Origin: Oncomelania hupensis
Lineage: Eukaryota > Mollusca > Gastropoda > Littorinimorpha > Pomatiopsidae
Assembly: GCA_036898135.1 (NCBI GenBank)
Contig: CM072513.1
Location: forward strand, 33,033,691 to 33,097,690
Length of the DNA stretch: 64,000 nt
Reading direction: 5' to 3'
Shown here piece by piece: positions 11,604 through 22,062 of this stretch. The stretch's first letter is position 1. Each line of letters opens with the position of its first letter. The position numbers were made by a program, and so were the translations under genes. Under the pieces are notes generated by a model. It ran no database searches. It was not told the DNA's origin and saw only the letters and a list, made by a program, of their open reading frames with translations.

Positions 11604-11618
11604 GAGGCCCCCCCAAGG
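11604..11618 (-). promoter_or_regulatory. Polypurine tract of element 1
   Basis: On the minus strand a TTGGGGGGGCCTC purine-rich run directly abuts the 3' LTR, the position where plus-strand DNA synthesis is primed in LTR elements. Confidence 0.7.
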
Positions 11619-11793
11619 AAAAAGGCGAGGTCCTAGGCCTCGACTGAGATGCGGCCAATCAGCTCTTAGGTCAGCTGCGGGATGCGAAGATGGTTGCGAT
11701 GATCCGGGTGATGCGGGGCGATGCGGGGTTCCTGGTGGTAGATGGCGGATGCCCAAGGCTGGGGTCCGCGGAGCTGCCGGGTCTCGGCTACGG

Positions 11794-13329
11794 TTAGTGG
11801 GCGGCGGCGGGTATGAAGGCTGGGGCGTCGGCCCTCAGCGGGGACTCGATGGAGTCGGTTGCGGGGTGGCGGCTGAGGAAGTCCGCTCCGTGGTTATCTT
11901 TTCCTGGGATGTGCTCCAGCTGGAAGGAGTATGCCTGTAGCAACAGAGCCCACCTCATCAGCCGGGCGTTGAGTGATTTAGACGTCGCCAGGAAAGAAAG
12001 CGGCTGATGGTCTACTTGGACAGTGAAGTGTGAGCCGTAGAGGTACAGCTGAAACTTCTGGACTGCCCAGACGAGGGCGAGACACTCCTTTTCCGACGTG
12101 GCGTAGTTCTGTTCAGCCGGCTTCAGCTTCCGGCTGGCGTATGCGACGGGGAAGAGTGTCGGGGCGTCCGCGGAGTCTCGTTGGAGAAGAACGGCTCCGA
12201 GGCCTACGTCGCTGGCGTCCGTGCGCAGGACGAAGGGCTGTGCGTGGTTGGGTAGCCGCAGGACTGGCTGCGACGTCAGTTTATCCTTGAGCTCCTGGAA
12301 GGCCGCTTCACACTGCGGGGTCCAGAGGACTCGGTCTGGTGCGGTTTTCCGGGTTAGGCTGGATAGTGGCGCGGCGATCCCATTGTATCCTGGTACGAAC
12401 TTCTGGTAAAAGCCACTCAATCCCAGGAAGGACTGAACGTCTTTCTTGGTCTTGGGGCGGGGCGCGTCTCGAAGGCGCTGGACAGTCTTTTCCAGGGGCC
12501 GGAGCTGTCCATGGCTAATGGTGTGGCCAAGGAATTCCAGCTCTTGGTAGCCGAACTGGCATTTGGTCGGCCGGGCAGTGAGGCCAGCTTCTTTGAGGCG
12601 GCGCAAGAGTTGGCGCACCACTCGCAGGTGCTCCTCCCATGTCTCAGTGGCGACGAGTATGTCATCCATAAAAGAGTGTAGGGATGGGCAGTGGAGGGGG
12701 TCCAACAGCTTCCGCATCATCGTGCTGAAAATGCTTGGGGCATTGTGTAGACCAAACGGCAGAACGTTAGACTCATAGTGGCCGTCCATCGTGCTGAAGG
12801 CCAGGTACTGGCGGGATGAAGGGTGCACGGGGATCTGGTAAAAGCCCTTGCTGAGATCCACTCTGGAGAAATACCTGGCGGACTGCAGTTTCGCAAACAA
12901 GTCCGTCGGGTCGGACAGGGGTCCGGGCACGAACTGTGTTACGAGGTTCAACTGCCGGAAGTCGATGCAGAGGCGATGCTCTCCGCTGGGCTTCCGTGAT
13001 AGCACTATACCGGCGCTGTAGGGGGAACGGGATGGAGCGATGACTCCGGCTTGTAGCAGAGCCTCTACTTCTGTCCTTACTACCTGCTGCTGGGATAGCG
13101 GGACGGGGTATGGTTTCTGGCGGACGGGTGTGGGGTCCGTCAGGGTTAGTTGGACTTCTTCTAGGTCCGTCCTCCCAGGTATGTCGGTGAGGACTTCCCT
13201 GTACTCGGCTACGATGGCGCGTAGTTGGCGTTGCTGGCTGGCGGGGAGTGAGGGGTCCAGAGATACGTCCCGGAAGGATTCCTTCCCTTGTAGCGGAAAT
13301 TCGGCGACGCCGGTCTCTGTACCATCCAC
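11794..13329 (-). CDS. Reverse transcriptase - RNase H (element 1)
   Basis: This frame encodes the pol end that copies genomic RNA into DNA inside the particle. Numbering from its first listed codon, the RT palm shows RVDLSKGFYQIP (Asp158) and FMDD at 220-223. The connection region has FLGHTISHGQLRP and FLGLSGFYQKFVPGY. RNase H follows with LRTDASDVGLGAVLLQ (Asp371), SEKECLAL (Glu415), VQVDHQPL (Asp440) and HGADFLSRHP (Asp483), so all four acidic residues are present. No ATG opens the frame; the first codon listed is GTG, and coding-like sequence (ending ALAVEVDGT) continues upstream to about 13383, where the integrase frame leaves off one base out of step. It is therefore the downstream part of a polyprotein rather than a separate gene. 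Confidence 0.9.
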   Translation of the reverse strand: MDGTETGVAEFPLQGKESFRDVSLDPSLPASQQRQLRAIVAEYREVLTDIPGRTDLEEVQLTLTDPTPVRQKPYPVPLSQQQVVRTEVEALLQAGVIAPSRSPYSAGIVLSRKPSGEHRLCIDFRQLNLVTQFVPGPLSDPTDLFAKLQSARYFSRVDLSKGFYQIPVHPSSRQYLAFSTMDGHYESNVLPFGLHNAPSIFSTMMRKLLDPLHCPSLHSFMDDILVATETWEEHLRVVRQLLRRLKEAGLTARPTKCQFGYQELEFLGHTISHGQLRPLEKTVQRLRDAPRPKTKKDVQSFLGLSGFYQKFVPGYNGIAAPLSSLTRKTAPDRVLWTPQCEAAFQELKDKLTSQPVLRLPNHAQPFVLRTDASDVGLGAVLLQRDSADAPTLFPVAYASRKLKPAEQNYATSEKECLALVWAVQKFQLYLYGSHFTVQVDHQPLSFLATSKSLNARLMRWALLLQAYSFQLEHIPGKDNHGADFLSRHPATDSIESPLRADAPAFIPAAAH

Positions 13330-14962
13330 TTCGACGGCCAGCGCGACCGTGAGTAGCGAGTGGGTGTCTGGGGCGATTGCGGTGCTGCTCCAGGTACCTC
13401 TTGAGCAAGTTGATGTGGTGGGTCCTGGGCTTTCCGCCTACCTCGATGCGATACGTGGTCCGGGAGAGTTTCTCCAGCACCGGGTAGGGTCCTTGCCAAG
13501 CTATGTCTAGCTTGTTCGTGCCGCTGGGGAGAAGTAGTAGGACCTGATCTCCTACTTGCAGTTCTCGGTCGCGGGCGCGGCGATTATGGTAGCGGGCTTG
13601 TCTTTCTCTCGCCTTCTTCAGGTTGGCGGAGGCGGCTTTCCAAGTGGCCTTGAGAGTCTCCTGGAGCTTGGTGACGTATTTCGTGGCGTCGACCGGTGCC
13701 TCGTCCAGTTTGGCGTCGGTCCAGCTACGTCGTAGGGCGGCTAGAGGTCCAGAGAGGGGTCTCCCAAAAAGCAACGTGGAAGGGGTGTATCCGGTGGAGG
13801 TGTGCGGGGTTTCTCGATAGGCGAAGAGCGCTGACGTGACGTAGGTGTCCCACGCTTCCGGTTGTTCGTCGGCGATCTTGCGGATGATCGAGATGAGAGT
13901 CCCGTTCAGGCGCTCGACCTGTCCGTTGCTAGCGGGGTGGTAGGGTGGAGTACGGATATGACGAATGCGAAGTAGGTGGAAAACTTCCTGCATGAGTTTT
14001 CCGGTGAACTGGGACCCGTTGTCGGTCATGATGTTGTCCGGGAATCCGACTCGGGTGAATATCGTGACGAGCGCGTCGGCGACTCGGGCGGCGTCAATCT
14101 TCGGCAGTGGAACGGCCTCACACCACATAGAGCAAGCGTCGACAAGGGTAAGCAGATACTGGTTCCGCTTCTTGGTTCCCGGAAGGGGTCCTACTATGTC
14201 GACGGCCACTCGTTGGAAGGGCGTTCCGACGACGACGGTGGGGCTGATGGTAACCGGCACGGTGTGGTGGCGGGGCGAGTATCGTTGGCACTGGCGACAG
14301 GACTTGACGTAGCGCTTCACGTCTTCTGTCATCCCGGGCCAGTGGTACTGTGCGCTGATCCGTAGGGTGGTTGCTCCTATGCCCATATGTCCACTTAGGG
14401 GCATGCTGTGGCCAAGTTCCAGGACTTGGGGGCGAAGGGTCGCAGGTACGACGAGTTGCGAATGGTCGTCCTTCTGACGGAAAAGGAGTCCGTCCTCGAC
14501 GAAAAAGTCCCCGGACTTGGGTGGAGTGCGTGCGGCGGGGAGCTTTCCGTAGCACTTGCGGAGGGTGACGTCGTCTTCTTGGGCCTTCCGGATCTGTTTC
14601 GGCATCTGGTTGGGTATCGGAGGTGGTGTCGCGGCTGTTTTCGCCTGGGCGCGCGTCTGGACGGCGGCCATCGACTCCACTTGCTGGGGCGGCATACCCA
14701 AGAATACGTAACGGCATCCTAAGATCAAGTCATACAGGGGCTGGTCCATCACGGCAGCTTGAATGGTTCCCGTGACGTATCTGCTGGTGACTTTGATCCG
14801 GGCTATAGGGAGCGTGGTGCTGGGTTGTGACGCGTCGGCCAACTTCAGGGTGATCGTTTCGCCGGTCAGGTCTCGTTCCCTGATGAGCGAGCGGCGGACG
14901 ACGGCGTCGAACGTGAGTCCGGTGTCGTATAGACAGTGTGCTGGGTGATCGTTGACAGTCAC
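12773..14962 (-). CDS. Protease - integrase (element 1)
   Basis: The N-terminus is an aspartic protease with LYDTGLTFDAVV (Asp13) and LGCRYVFLG. A TRAQAK linker (103-108) leads straight into integrase with no RT between. The HHCC zinc site is His185, His192, Cys222 and Cys225. The catalytic triad is VDIVGP Asp255, TDNGSQF Asp314 and NGQVE Glu350 (D35E spacing). A chromatin-binding GPY/F-like module has GPYPVLEKL near 491. Meaningful integrase sequence ends near residue 530 (about 13383); the remaining 200 codons read the RT gene out of frame. The first codon listed is GTG and the frame is +1 relative to gag, so expression needs a frameshift, or a one-base indel has broken a continuous ORF. 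The homologous junction in element 2 is in frame, favouring the indel. Confidence 0.9.
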   Translation of the reverse strand: MTVNDHPAHCLYDTGLTFDAVVRRSLIRERDLTGETITLKLADASQPSTTLPIARIKVTSRYVTGTIQAAVMDQPLYDLILGCRYVFLGMPPQQVESMAAVQTRAQAKTAATPPPIPNQMPKQIRKAQEDDVTLRKCYGKLPAARTPPKSGDFFVEDGLLFRQKDDHSQLVVPATLRPQVLELGHSMPLSGHMGIGATTLRISAQYHWPGMTEDVKRYVKSCRQCQRYSPRHHTVPVTISPTVVVGTPFQRVAVDIVGPLPGTKKRNQYLLTLVDACSMWCEAVPLPKIDAARVADALVTIFTRVGFPDNIMTDNGSQFTGKLMQEVFHLLRIRHIRTPPYHPASNGQVERLNGTLISIIRKIADEQPEAWDTYVTSALFAYRETPHTSTGYTPSTLLFGRPLSGPLAALRRSWTDAKLDEAPVDATKYVTKLQETLKATWKAASANLKKARERQARYHNRRARDRELQVGDQVLLLLPSGTNKLDIAWQGPYPVLEKLSRTTYRIEVGGKPRTHHINLLKRYLEQHRNRPRHPLATHGRAGRRSGWYRDRRRRISATREGILPGRISGPLTPRQPATPTTRHRSRVQGSPHRHTWEDGPRRSPTNPDGPHTRPPETIPRPAIPAAGSKDRSRGSATSRSHRSIPFPLQRRYSAITEAQRRASPLHRLPAVEPRNTVRARTPVRPDGLVCETAVRQVFLQSGSQQGLLPDPRAPFIPPVPGLQHDGRPL

Positions 14963-16274
14963 CTGCTCGGTGACGGCCGGTCGGTCGGTGGGGAGTGACG
15001 ACGGGGGTTACCGGGTTCCCGTCGGGAGTGACTTGGCGTAGGGCCAATACCGTTCCTTGTTTGCGACGCTGGTCGCTGATGCGGCGAAAACACTTCTCGC
15101 GGGTGTGCCCTCGGCGCTGGCAGTAGCCGCAGTAGAGCTCTCCGCTCCGCTTCCCAGGCTCTGCTCCGGGGGTTGGGCGTCCTTTAGGCGGGGGTGGACG
15201 GTGATTCGCTGGCGGGACGGGCCGGCGAGGCTGGTGGCGGGTATCTGGTGACGAGGGTGCGGGGGGATCCCGGCGAGGCTGTCGGTCGTCGGGGTGGGCG
15301 GTAAGGTAGCGGTCCGCGACGATGATAAGGTCCTCTAGTCGGGCGGCTCCCTGTTCGGCGGCGAAAGTCCGAAGTTCCGCTGGCATTGTCCCTCGGAGTT
15401 GTTCGGCTAGCATCAATTCGAGCAGTCCGTCGTACGTCTTAGGTTCGTCCGTCTGCTCTATCCATTTGTCCCGTAGAGTGGCTAGCCGGTCGGCGAATTG
15501 CGTAAACTTCTCCCCCTTCTCTCTCCGGGAGTTCCGGAAGTTCTTCCGGTAGTGCTCCCCTGAGAGCTCAAATCCATGCAGTAGAGCCTTCTTGAGGGCG
15601 GGGTAGTCGCCCTCCTTGGCGGTCGGCGTCTTGGCTAGGATTTCATAGGCCTTCCCCTTAAGGCCATGACTAAGCTTGCGATACCAGTACTGGGGGTCGA
15701 GGCTGTTTTCTCCCGCGACTCGTTCGAATCGGGCGAGATAAACTTCGATCGATTCGTCTCGCTCGACGAATGGGTCCAGGGGAAAGTTCATCCCCGGAAT
15801 CGGCGGGGGGATTGCGGATATTCCGGCGCTGGCGGTGAAGCTGGGGGCGATGAGTGAGAAGTCCTCGCTCGCGGGCGATGCGATGCCTAGCTCGCGGCGA
15901 TCGCGCTCAAGCTGGAAGAGTGCTTGGCGCCGTTCAAGTTCCTTGTCCTTCCTCTTCTCCTCAAGTGCCGCGACCCTCTCGTCCTCCTCCTTCTTACGTG
16001 CGGCGGCCCTCTCCTCCTCTGCTATCCTATCTTTCGCCTCCTCCCTTCTCCGCTCGGCGGCTCTCTCCTCCTCGGCTATCTTCCGGGCTGCTGCTCTTTC
16101 TTCCTCCTCTCTCTTCGCCTCTCGTTCTTTAGCCCTCTCCTCCCTCTTCAACTTTTCCTCGGCCACGTCCGCATCTACGTTGGCCAGGACGTAGTCCTTG
16201 AGTTCAGTGCCGGCGAGCCCTAAGCTCTCGCCAATACTCTTGTATCTGAGCGCAAGCTCTCCCCGGTCGGCCAT
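14730..16274 (-). CDS. Gag (element 1)
   Basis: This is the structural protein of the virus-like particle. An ATG at 16274 starts MADRGELALRYKSIGESLGL, the conserved N-terminus shared with elements 2 and 3. A long charged coiled-coil of Glu/Lys/Arg/Ala heptads covers residues 35-125. A capsid-like region includes RFERVAGENSLDPQYWYRKL. After a Pro/Arg-rich stretch comes one CCHC zinc knuckle, CGYCQRRGHTREKC, for RNA binding. The last 90 or so codons after LALRQVTPDGNPVTPVV run out of frame over the protease gene, giving a 230-bp overlap. Gag of element 2, by contrast, is fused in frame to protease. Confidence 0.9.
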   Translation of the reverse strand: MADRGELALRYKSIGESLGLAGTELKDYVLANVDADVAEEKLKREERAKEREAKREEEERAAARKIAEEERAAERRREEAKDRIAEEERAAARKKEEDERVAALEEKRKDKELERRQALFQLERDRRELGIASPASEDFSLIAPSFTASAGISAIPPPIPGMNFPLDPFVERDESIEVYLARFERVAGENSLDPQYWYRKLSHGLKGKAYEILAKTPTAKEGDYPALKKALLHGFELSGEHYRKNFRNSRREKGEKFTQFADRLATLRDKWIEQTDEPKTYDGLLELMLAEQLRGTMPAELRTFAAEQGAARLEDLIIVADRYLTAHPDDRQPRRDPPAPSSPDTRHQPRRPVPPANHRPPPPKGRPTPGAEPGKRSGELYCGYCQRRGHTREKCFRRISDQRRKQGTVLALRQVTPDGNPVTPVVTPHRPTGRHRAGDCQRSPSTLSIRHRTHVRRRRPPLAHQGTRPDRRNDHPEVGRRVTTQHHAPYSPDQSHQQIRHGNHSSCRDGPAPV

Positions 16275-16629
16275 GGTAAGGGAGGTGACTTACCTTAAAA
16301 AGTCCTAACCGTGATGAGGGGCGCATACAAGGGGGTACACTGACGGAAAACAAGGGGGTGGGCTGAAATGAACTACGATGAAACTGCACAGGGGCGAATA
16401 CAACACAACACAACCACAGAGACAAAATGCAATCAATCAAAATACAAAAAATGAATGCAAAAAAAACCCTTCGCGAGACACCACCATTCGGGAAAGCCAG
16501 TAAGGGACCTATGGGGCTATGCTATACACTACTAGGCTTAGGGGGTTGGGTCCTATCTATACTGGGCTGGGGTGGAATTTAAGCTAAGTCCTTAGTCTCG
16601 TCGAGTTGGGATGGGAAACCTAAGTCTTT

Positions 16630-16648
16630 AGTCTCGTCGGGGTCGCCA
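16630..16648 (-). promoter_or_regulatory. Primer-binding site of element 1
   Basis: Seven bases inside the 5' LTR, the minus strand reads TGGCGACCCCGACGAGACT. It opens with TGG and agrees at about 16 of 19 positions with the complement of a tRNA-Arg 3' end (…GGTCGCCA), recalled from general knowledge. An imperfect second copy of the TTAGTCTCGTCG segment lies about 36 bp further in. Confidence 0.65.
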
Positions 16649-16655
16649 AAGTTAA

Positions 16656-18265
16656 TGTCACAAAGAAAGGGGTTGGGGGGGATCGAGGGTAAGCTCTTAA
16701 TCTCTCGCACTGTATTGCCTCCCTTGCTTAGGCCAATGTTGTGGTGACCTTCAAGAGATTAGAGCTGGAGTTACTAATTAATGAAAGGCAGTCAGAGTGC
16801 AGACGAGGAAGAAGGTAGGCTACACTAGTTGAGAAATTCAAAACAAGGGCAAGTCCAGGTAGGTACAATTTCTAACTAGGAACTTTTATTAAATAGAAGT
16901 GGGTCGTCTTTGTTGAATAATTCTAAGAGTGAGTCACTGGATATTGTCAGTAATAGTAGGGAGTATCTTGGAGATATTCTGGGTGGACGATTTCCGGGGT
17001 ACTAGTGCTACTGAGGACTGATATCATCACAGGGCAGGAGTGTATCTGGATTGTGGTTCAGAGTACTTGGCCAGATAATCAGCGAGTGGTGATGCTCGTA
17101 GGGGGATAACTTAGCTGGTTTTCGAAGGGCGGTGGTTGGTCCAGGATAGTCTGGACAGATGACCAAGGTTGGCGTCACGTGTGTTGCCAATGCGGGTCAG
17201 TCGGTCACTCTCTTGCGTAATGACCGATGGTGCAATCCTGGTTTGAAAGTACAGGCGTGGCTTTCAGCTTACGTTGCTAGCTGTCTGGGTGAATGATGAA
17301 ATTGGTTGAAACGCTTCGCGTTGACTCCCTGGGTCGTCAGGGGCCTGCAGCGGGTCAGCGACTTAAAGCTGGTACAGGGCCGGGGTATTTTGCCCTGCAC
17401 AGGAGCCCGTCTGTAACGCAATACAGACTCTGTATCAGCTGGGGATAGGTGTATTCTGGGTTCAGCGCCTGTTGGCGCATGTGCCCATTCAGATTTCGAA
17501 TTGGTCTGACCGGCCAAAGGTTAGCCGGTGCATACCAACAGTCCAACAATTGCAACCAGGGTTTATGGGGCTATTGTGGAGTTTACCGGCAGCCGCTAAT
17601 ATGGGATACCTTCGGCGCCTTAAGATGGGGTGGCGGTCGACAGGGGCAGATATTTATACAGTGGGAAACATGGAGGAAAGCAAATGTGGTAAATACAGGA
17701 CAATGGGGGTTGTAGGCAAGGGGCTGTACTTGGGGGCTTTAATCTATGTGGAGGGACAGCATGGCATGGGGTATTTACACATGGGGCTAACAGGGAGCAT
17801 ACAAGTATAAATTCAACCATGGCATGAGTCATATACAAGGCAGATGATATATACAAGGAAATAATACATGTCACAGCAACACATCAAGACAAAACTATAA
17901 ACACGAACGTACATGTCAACGGGACATACGAACATGTTGGGCGATCGACGGGTGATGGGTAAGCTACATGACAAAGAGTAAGTTTCCTCTCTTACCTTGA
18001 CTAAGACGGGTCGAATCACGAGAGTACTGCCGTAGCTCAGAGGTCGCCAGTTGATGGGGAGGTGTCCAGGACAGATTGTTGTGGATTCGAAGATGGATTG
18101 CTTGCGACTGACAGCGGATCTGGCTGTGTGTTGGGCTTTAACAGTGGTCCCCGAGGGGCGGGGCTTAGGCGGGTTAGCCAGCGTGCGTGGTAAGGGGTGA
18201 CTGGGTGTGTGGGAGGAATGACTCGGCGCAGCCTGCGTCAGAGGTCGATTGTCCGCCTCGTCACA
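16656..18265 (-). repeat. LTR of element 1 (5' LTR in transcription sense)
   Basis: Partner of 9994-11603, with the same TG...CA ends. The pentamer CTGCA immediately beyond it is the second half of the target duplication. Confidence 0.95.
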
Positions 18266-18270
18266 CTGCA

Positions 18271-18689
18271 ATGACCTTAACCTTTGCAGTAGACCAAATA
18301 TGATGGCACGGGAGGCAGACCACTAACCTTGGTAATGTTCCTGTGACGATTGGTCAAAATCCGTTCAGTGGTTCTTGAGATATGACTTCCAACGTACCGA
18401 CTGACCGACAGAAGGACGGACAGACAGACCGACATTTAGCTCGTTCTGATTCATCTCGACTATTTCAAGGCATTGCCATATAAGTGTGGAAATATAAATA
18501 ACTAGAATACTCCATGAATATCTATAGTCCCAAACGCCCTTAACTCAACATACCTATAATAGACCTATCTGTGAGGGGTGAAGGTGGTTGGTTGTTTTCT
18601 TAGACCTCGTTTAAAACCCAACTGTCAACATTATAACTCAAATGTGTTTTGATGACAAACATTCTAAATGTGTAACATGCATTCATATA
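18271..18689. other. Unassigned sequence, GACC/GACAGA-rich
   Basis: It contains CGACTGACCGACAGAAGGACGGACAGACAGACCGACA-type short-period repeats near 18395-18435. No coding domain recognised. Confidence 0.4.
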
Positions 18690-19935
18690 AAAATATATTT
18701 GTCTCCAACGCGAAACTACAATTTACCTCTTTGATTTTCAAAATCAAACCCCTTGACAAAAAGTGTTGGCAGAGCCAGTTGAAGACAGGCAACGAGCTCT
18801 GGATGTATTTAAGTAATTATTGTGCAATGTTTGGGCTGAGCATCAACGTTAGTAAACCTAAAGTAGTTATTTTTTAATGTGTGGGAAGATACTTAACTAA
18901 TTTCTCATTTAAACTAAAGGTGACAGGGTTGACATAGTGTGGGAATATAAATACTTAGGTTTTATTTTCCATTATAATAATAATTTAAATACATTAATTT
19001 TATCTCATTGTAACTTTGCCAGTAGGGCCATGTTATCAGTGTTAAAGAATTGTAGAAAATTGAAACTGCCTGTTGATTTACAAATAGAAATGTTTAACAA
19101 ATGTGTAGTGCTTGTATTTCTGTGCGGCAGCGAAGTTTGGGGGTTTGAAAATGTAACTGCGTGCGATAAATTGCATCTTAAATTTCTTATGTTGTTGCTA
19201 AATGTGAAACTTAGCACATATTCTTTCGGAGAAGTCGCTCAAATCCCAGTAATATGCAAAATGTAGACTGCTTATTTATGGTACAAGATCTGTAATCAAT
19301 GTTTCGTTCAAGCTCGTGTAAAATCTCAGAGCTTATGTTAGGTCTACTCCTGCCAGGTTCTGTATAATAATATTCGGTACAAATTACTATGGATGAAAAC
19401 GGTACGTTTAACCCCAGACACTCTTGATATGTCTCATATTTGGCTAGATATTAGAGGTTCATTGAGCTTTTTTCCCCCAGTAGATCAGTTAAAAAGTTTA
19501 ATTAAACAAAATTTGGAAGATCAGTTTGTTCAGTCTTGGCAGCATGATGTGTTTAATAATAAGTTATGTGTAACATATAGGATGATCATGTTCAAACACG
19601 ATTTTTGTTTTGAAAAATACCTTACATGTTTATACGAAAAAACTTGATAAAATTCAGATTAAGTTGTAATAATTTGCCAGTGCAGCAGCTGAGATACTCG
19701 AAAGTCTTGAGGGAGGAGATAGTCTGCACACTGTGTAACTTAAATCAAATTGGCGATGAGTTCCACTATCTTTTCCCTTGTAATATTCCATTATTAAAAG
19801 AAAACGGTAAAGCATTGCTACCAAAATATTATAACCACCACCCTAATATACTTAAACTTACTGATCTATTGAACACAAATTCTACAAAGAAGAGGACGAA
19901 TTTATGTCGATTTATGTGTATTATTTTTTAACGGT
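18690..19935 (+). pseudogene. LINE RT C-terminal region (unclassified non-LTR family)
   Basis: Four short frames are consecutive parts of one decayed LINE protein. They are an RT-thumb piece GLSINVSKPKVVIF, then YKYLGFIFHYNNNLN with MLSVLKNCRKLKLPVDLQIE and CGSEVWGFENV, then LEDQFVQSWQHDVFNN, and finally a C-terminal CTLCNLNQIGDEFHYLFPC zinc-binding-like motif. The catalytic RT motifs lie upstream and are absent. At least three frame changes separate the pieces. The same lineage, or a close one, is represented at 59436-60375. It is AT-rich, unlike the neighbouring LTR element. Confidence 0.7.
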
Positions 19936-20329
19936 TTAAATAGTATGATTGGATTGAATAACTTCTTTTTTGTCTTTAATTTATTCTCTCACTTTTATAA
20001 CTATGAGGTGTTTGTTTGTGAGAGTCAGAATTGTTATCGTATTCATATCATGTACATATTGTTTTGAATATATGGTACAATGTGATCACAGCTTTTTGAT
20101 CTTGCTCCTTCTATGATGTTAAATTTGTCCGACTTGGCTAGAACCGTACATAAACTTGAAACTTGAAAAAGAAGAAGAAAACGAGAGGGAAAGAGAGAGA
20201 GGGAGTGGGAAAGGGAGTGAGAGAGAGAGAGTGAGTGAGTGAGATTGAAATTAGAAGAGCGATCTTTTGAGCTGAATAATACATTATGTAGGCAGGCTTT
20301 CGTGTCTGTAGATTTTTCAATAATGACAC

Positions 20330-20949
20330 TGATACGTTTGCGACGCGCACGATGGTACGTGTGAGACGCGCACGATAGATCCGATCGTTTTATTTAGCAA
20401 AGCATTCAATAACAATGTGTATTTACCTTTGATTTTGTTTTGCGTTGTTGTTGGAGGAAGCTTTGTATAACGTTGGTGATTTTAGTTGGTCAATATTATT
20501 TGAGAATTGTCTAGAGTTGGTTATTTATTGTCGATCGAAGCTTGGATAAATCTAGTGGTAACTACGAGACGCTTCCATCCTAAATAAGGTTATATGACGT
20601 AAGACAGTGATGACGAAGTTTGTTTTGATTGGTTGTGGTGCGTCACGCTGGAGTGTTCTAAATTTTTCTGGAGTATAGAGAGACTATATATGTCCCGCAC
20701 TGTTTCAAAAAGTGATAGAGTTGAAAGTAGAGAGAATTGTAGAGAGAAAAAAGTGAAAAGCAGTTGAGCGATTGTATGCAGTTGTTGATGTACGCTGAAT
20801 AAAGTTGGAAAACTTCATACGACGACTCCTGCCTTGTTGCTGAGTGAACAGGTTGCGTGGATAAACGAATCCGAGTTACACTTATCAGGATTTCAGCATT
20901 GGGGCTGAATCAACTACTGATAAAAACAAAACCAACATCGAGTGTAACA
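20330..20949 (+). mobile_element. Solo LTR related to element 3
   Basis: This 620-bp sequence aligns along its length with the element 3 LTR. Shared landmarks are GAGACGCGCACGATAGATC, TTGCGTTGTTGTT, a GACTATATATG TATA region, GTATGCAGTTGTTGATGT, CTGAATAAAGT and a closing GAGTGTAACA. It is bracketed by GACAC at 20325-20329 and 20950-20954, so it is a complete solo LTR left by LTR-LTR recombination. Clear divergence from the element 3 LTR shows a separate, older subfamily. Confidence 0.85.
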
Positions 20950-20954
20950 GACAC

Positions 20955-21541
20955 ACAGAGGATGATGTATACAATGTAGACATTAGACCACAGGATAGAA
21001 GTCCCACTCCTGTGGTCTCCTGCTCGACTCCTTTGCTTAGGTATTTTACACATATTTACATGTCCAACTATTACGATGCTTTTTAATTCAAGGACATAGC
21101 ACCGGATAGATTACGCACACACACGCAAAGACCCAAACAGACACACACATACACACACGCATAAACACATACACACACAGTTATAAAAGAAGTAAACATA
21201 CGCATTTAGAATTAGATGTTTCTTTATGAAGTTTTTATTTTGTACTTCTTCAGACTATTGGGTTAAACAGAATTTTATTATATGAGGCCAAAAAAAAAGT
21301 CTGTTTCATGTATCCTGACCGACCCTAAACATTTTTTGGGGTATCTCTGGGAAAAAAAATTGAACAAAAAGCCAAACCGCACCCAAGGCGAAAAAGGTGT
21401 AAAAAAAGACGCTTTCCTACCGAACCTATTTTTTTCCCCATATGGTACCGTAAACAGACATATTTGTTTGGGCCTTAACGAGACAAGCAAACAAAACATG
21501 GAGAACATGAAAGGTCACACAAAAGCAAAGCTTTAATAAGT
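20955..21541. other. Unassigned sequence with (CA)n near 21115-21180
   Basis: Nothing recognised apart from an imperfect CA tract and several A/T homopolymer runs. Confidence 0.4.
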
Positions 21542-21949
21542 GTTACTGTTACGTTGAAACGCGAATGGTGCGTATGAAATGCGCACGATGTTATGTGTGA
21601 AGCGCGTGCAATGGTAGGCTTGTGTGAGACGCGCGCGATAGATCTGTTCGTTTTATTTTGCAACGCATGCAGTAATAGAGTGTATTTATCTTTGATTTGA
21701 TTTTGCGTTGTTATTAGTAGAGGCTTTGTGTAACGTTAGTGTTTTTAGTTGGTCGATATTGTTTGAGAATTTTCGGGAATTAGTTGTTTACTATCGATCG
21801 AAGCGTGTGGATTGTTCTGTTGGTTACCATGGAAGCTTCCATTCCAAATGGGGTTGTATGACGTGAGTCACGTGATGATGAAATTAATTTTGATTGGTTG
21901 TGGTGTTTTATGTAGGATTATTCTCGTTTGTTCCCGTGTATGTAGAGAC

Positions 21950-21957
21950 TATATAAG
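21950..21957 (+). promoter_or_regulatory. TATA-like box in the 5' LTR of element 3
   Basis: TATATAAG lies about 107 bp before the AATAAA hexamer and is preceded by GTAGAGAC. The matching site in the 3' LTR is at 26865-26872. The solo LTR at 20330 keeps a similar GACTATATATG. Confidence 0.6.
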
Positions 21958-22056
21958 CGCCGCACTGTTAAAAAAGTTGGATAGTTGTTGATAGTGAGTT
22001 GGAAAGTGAAATTTGAGAGTGAAAAGGCGATTGTATGCAGTTGTTGATGTGTGCTG

Positions 22057-22062
22057 AATAAA
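22057..22062 (+). promoter_or_regulatory. Polyadenylation signal in element 3 LTR
   Basis: AATAAA within GTGCTGAATAAAAGTGG; the functional copy for the transcript 3' end would be its twin at 26972-26977. Confidence 0.6.

Larger units (their letters stand above)
9994..18265 (-). mobile_element. LTR retrotransposon 1 (Ty3/gypsy-like, integrase-before-RT order), near complete
   Basis: Two 1610-bp LTRs beginning TGT and ending ACA enclose, on the minus strand, gag, protease-integrase and RT-RNase H. The pentamer CTGCA at 9989-9993 and again at 18266-18270 is a perfect target duplication. About nine differences between the LTRs were noticed by eye (roughly 0.5%), so the insertion is recent. A primer-binding site and a purine tract sit at the expected ends. 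Domain sequences are Ty3/gypsy-type (DTG protease, DD35E integrase with a GPY/F-like module, FMDD reverse transcriptase), but the integrase precedes RT. The only disruptions seen are one frame change at each of the two gene junctions. Confidence 0.95.

Noticed and set aside
13209..13499. Separate Pro/Arg-rich proteins overlapping gag, integrase and RT in other frames
   Set aside because: They are out-of-frame readings of GC-rich coding sequence.
11794..16274. Local inversion or recombination as the cause of the integrase-first order
   Set aside because: All three independent elements show the same order and the same strand for every module.
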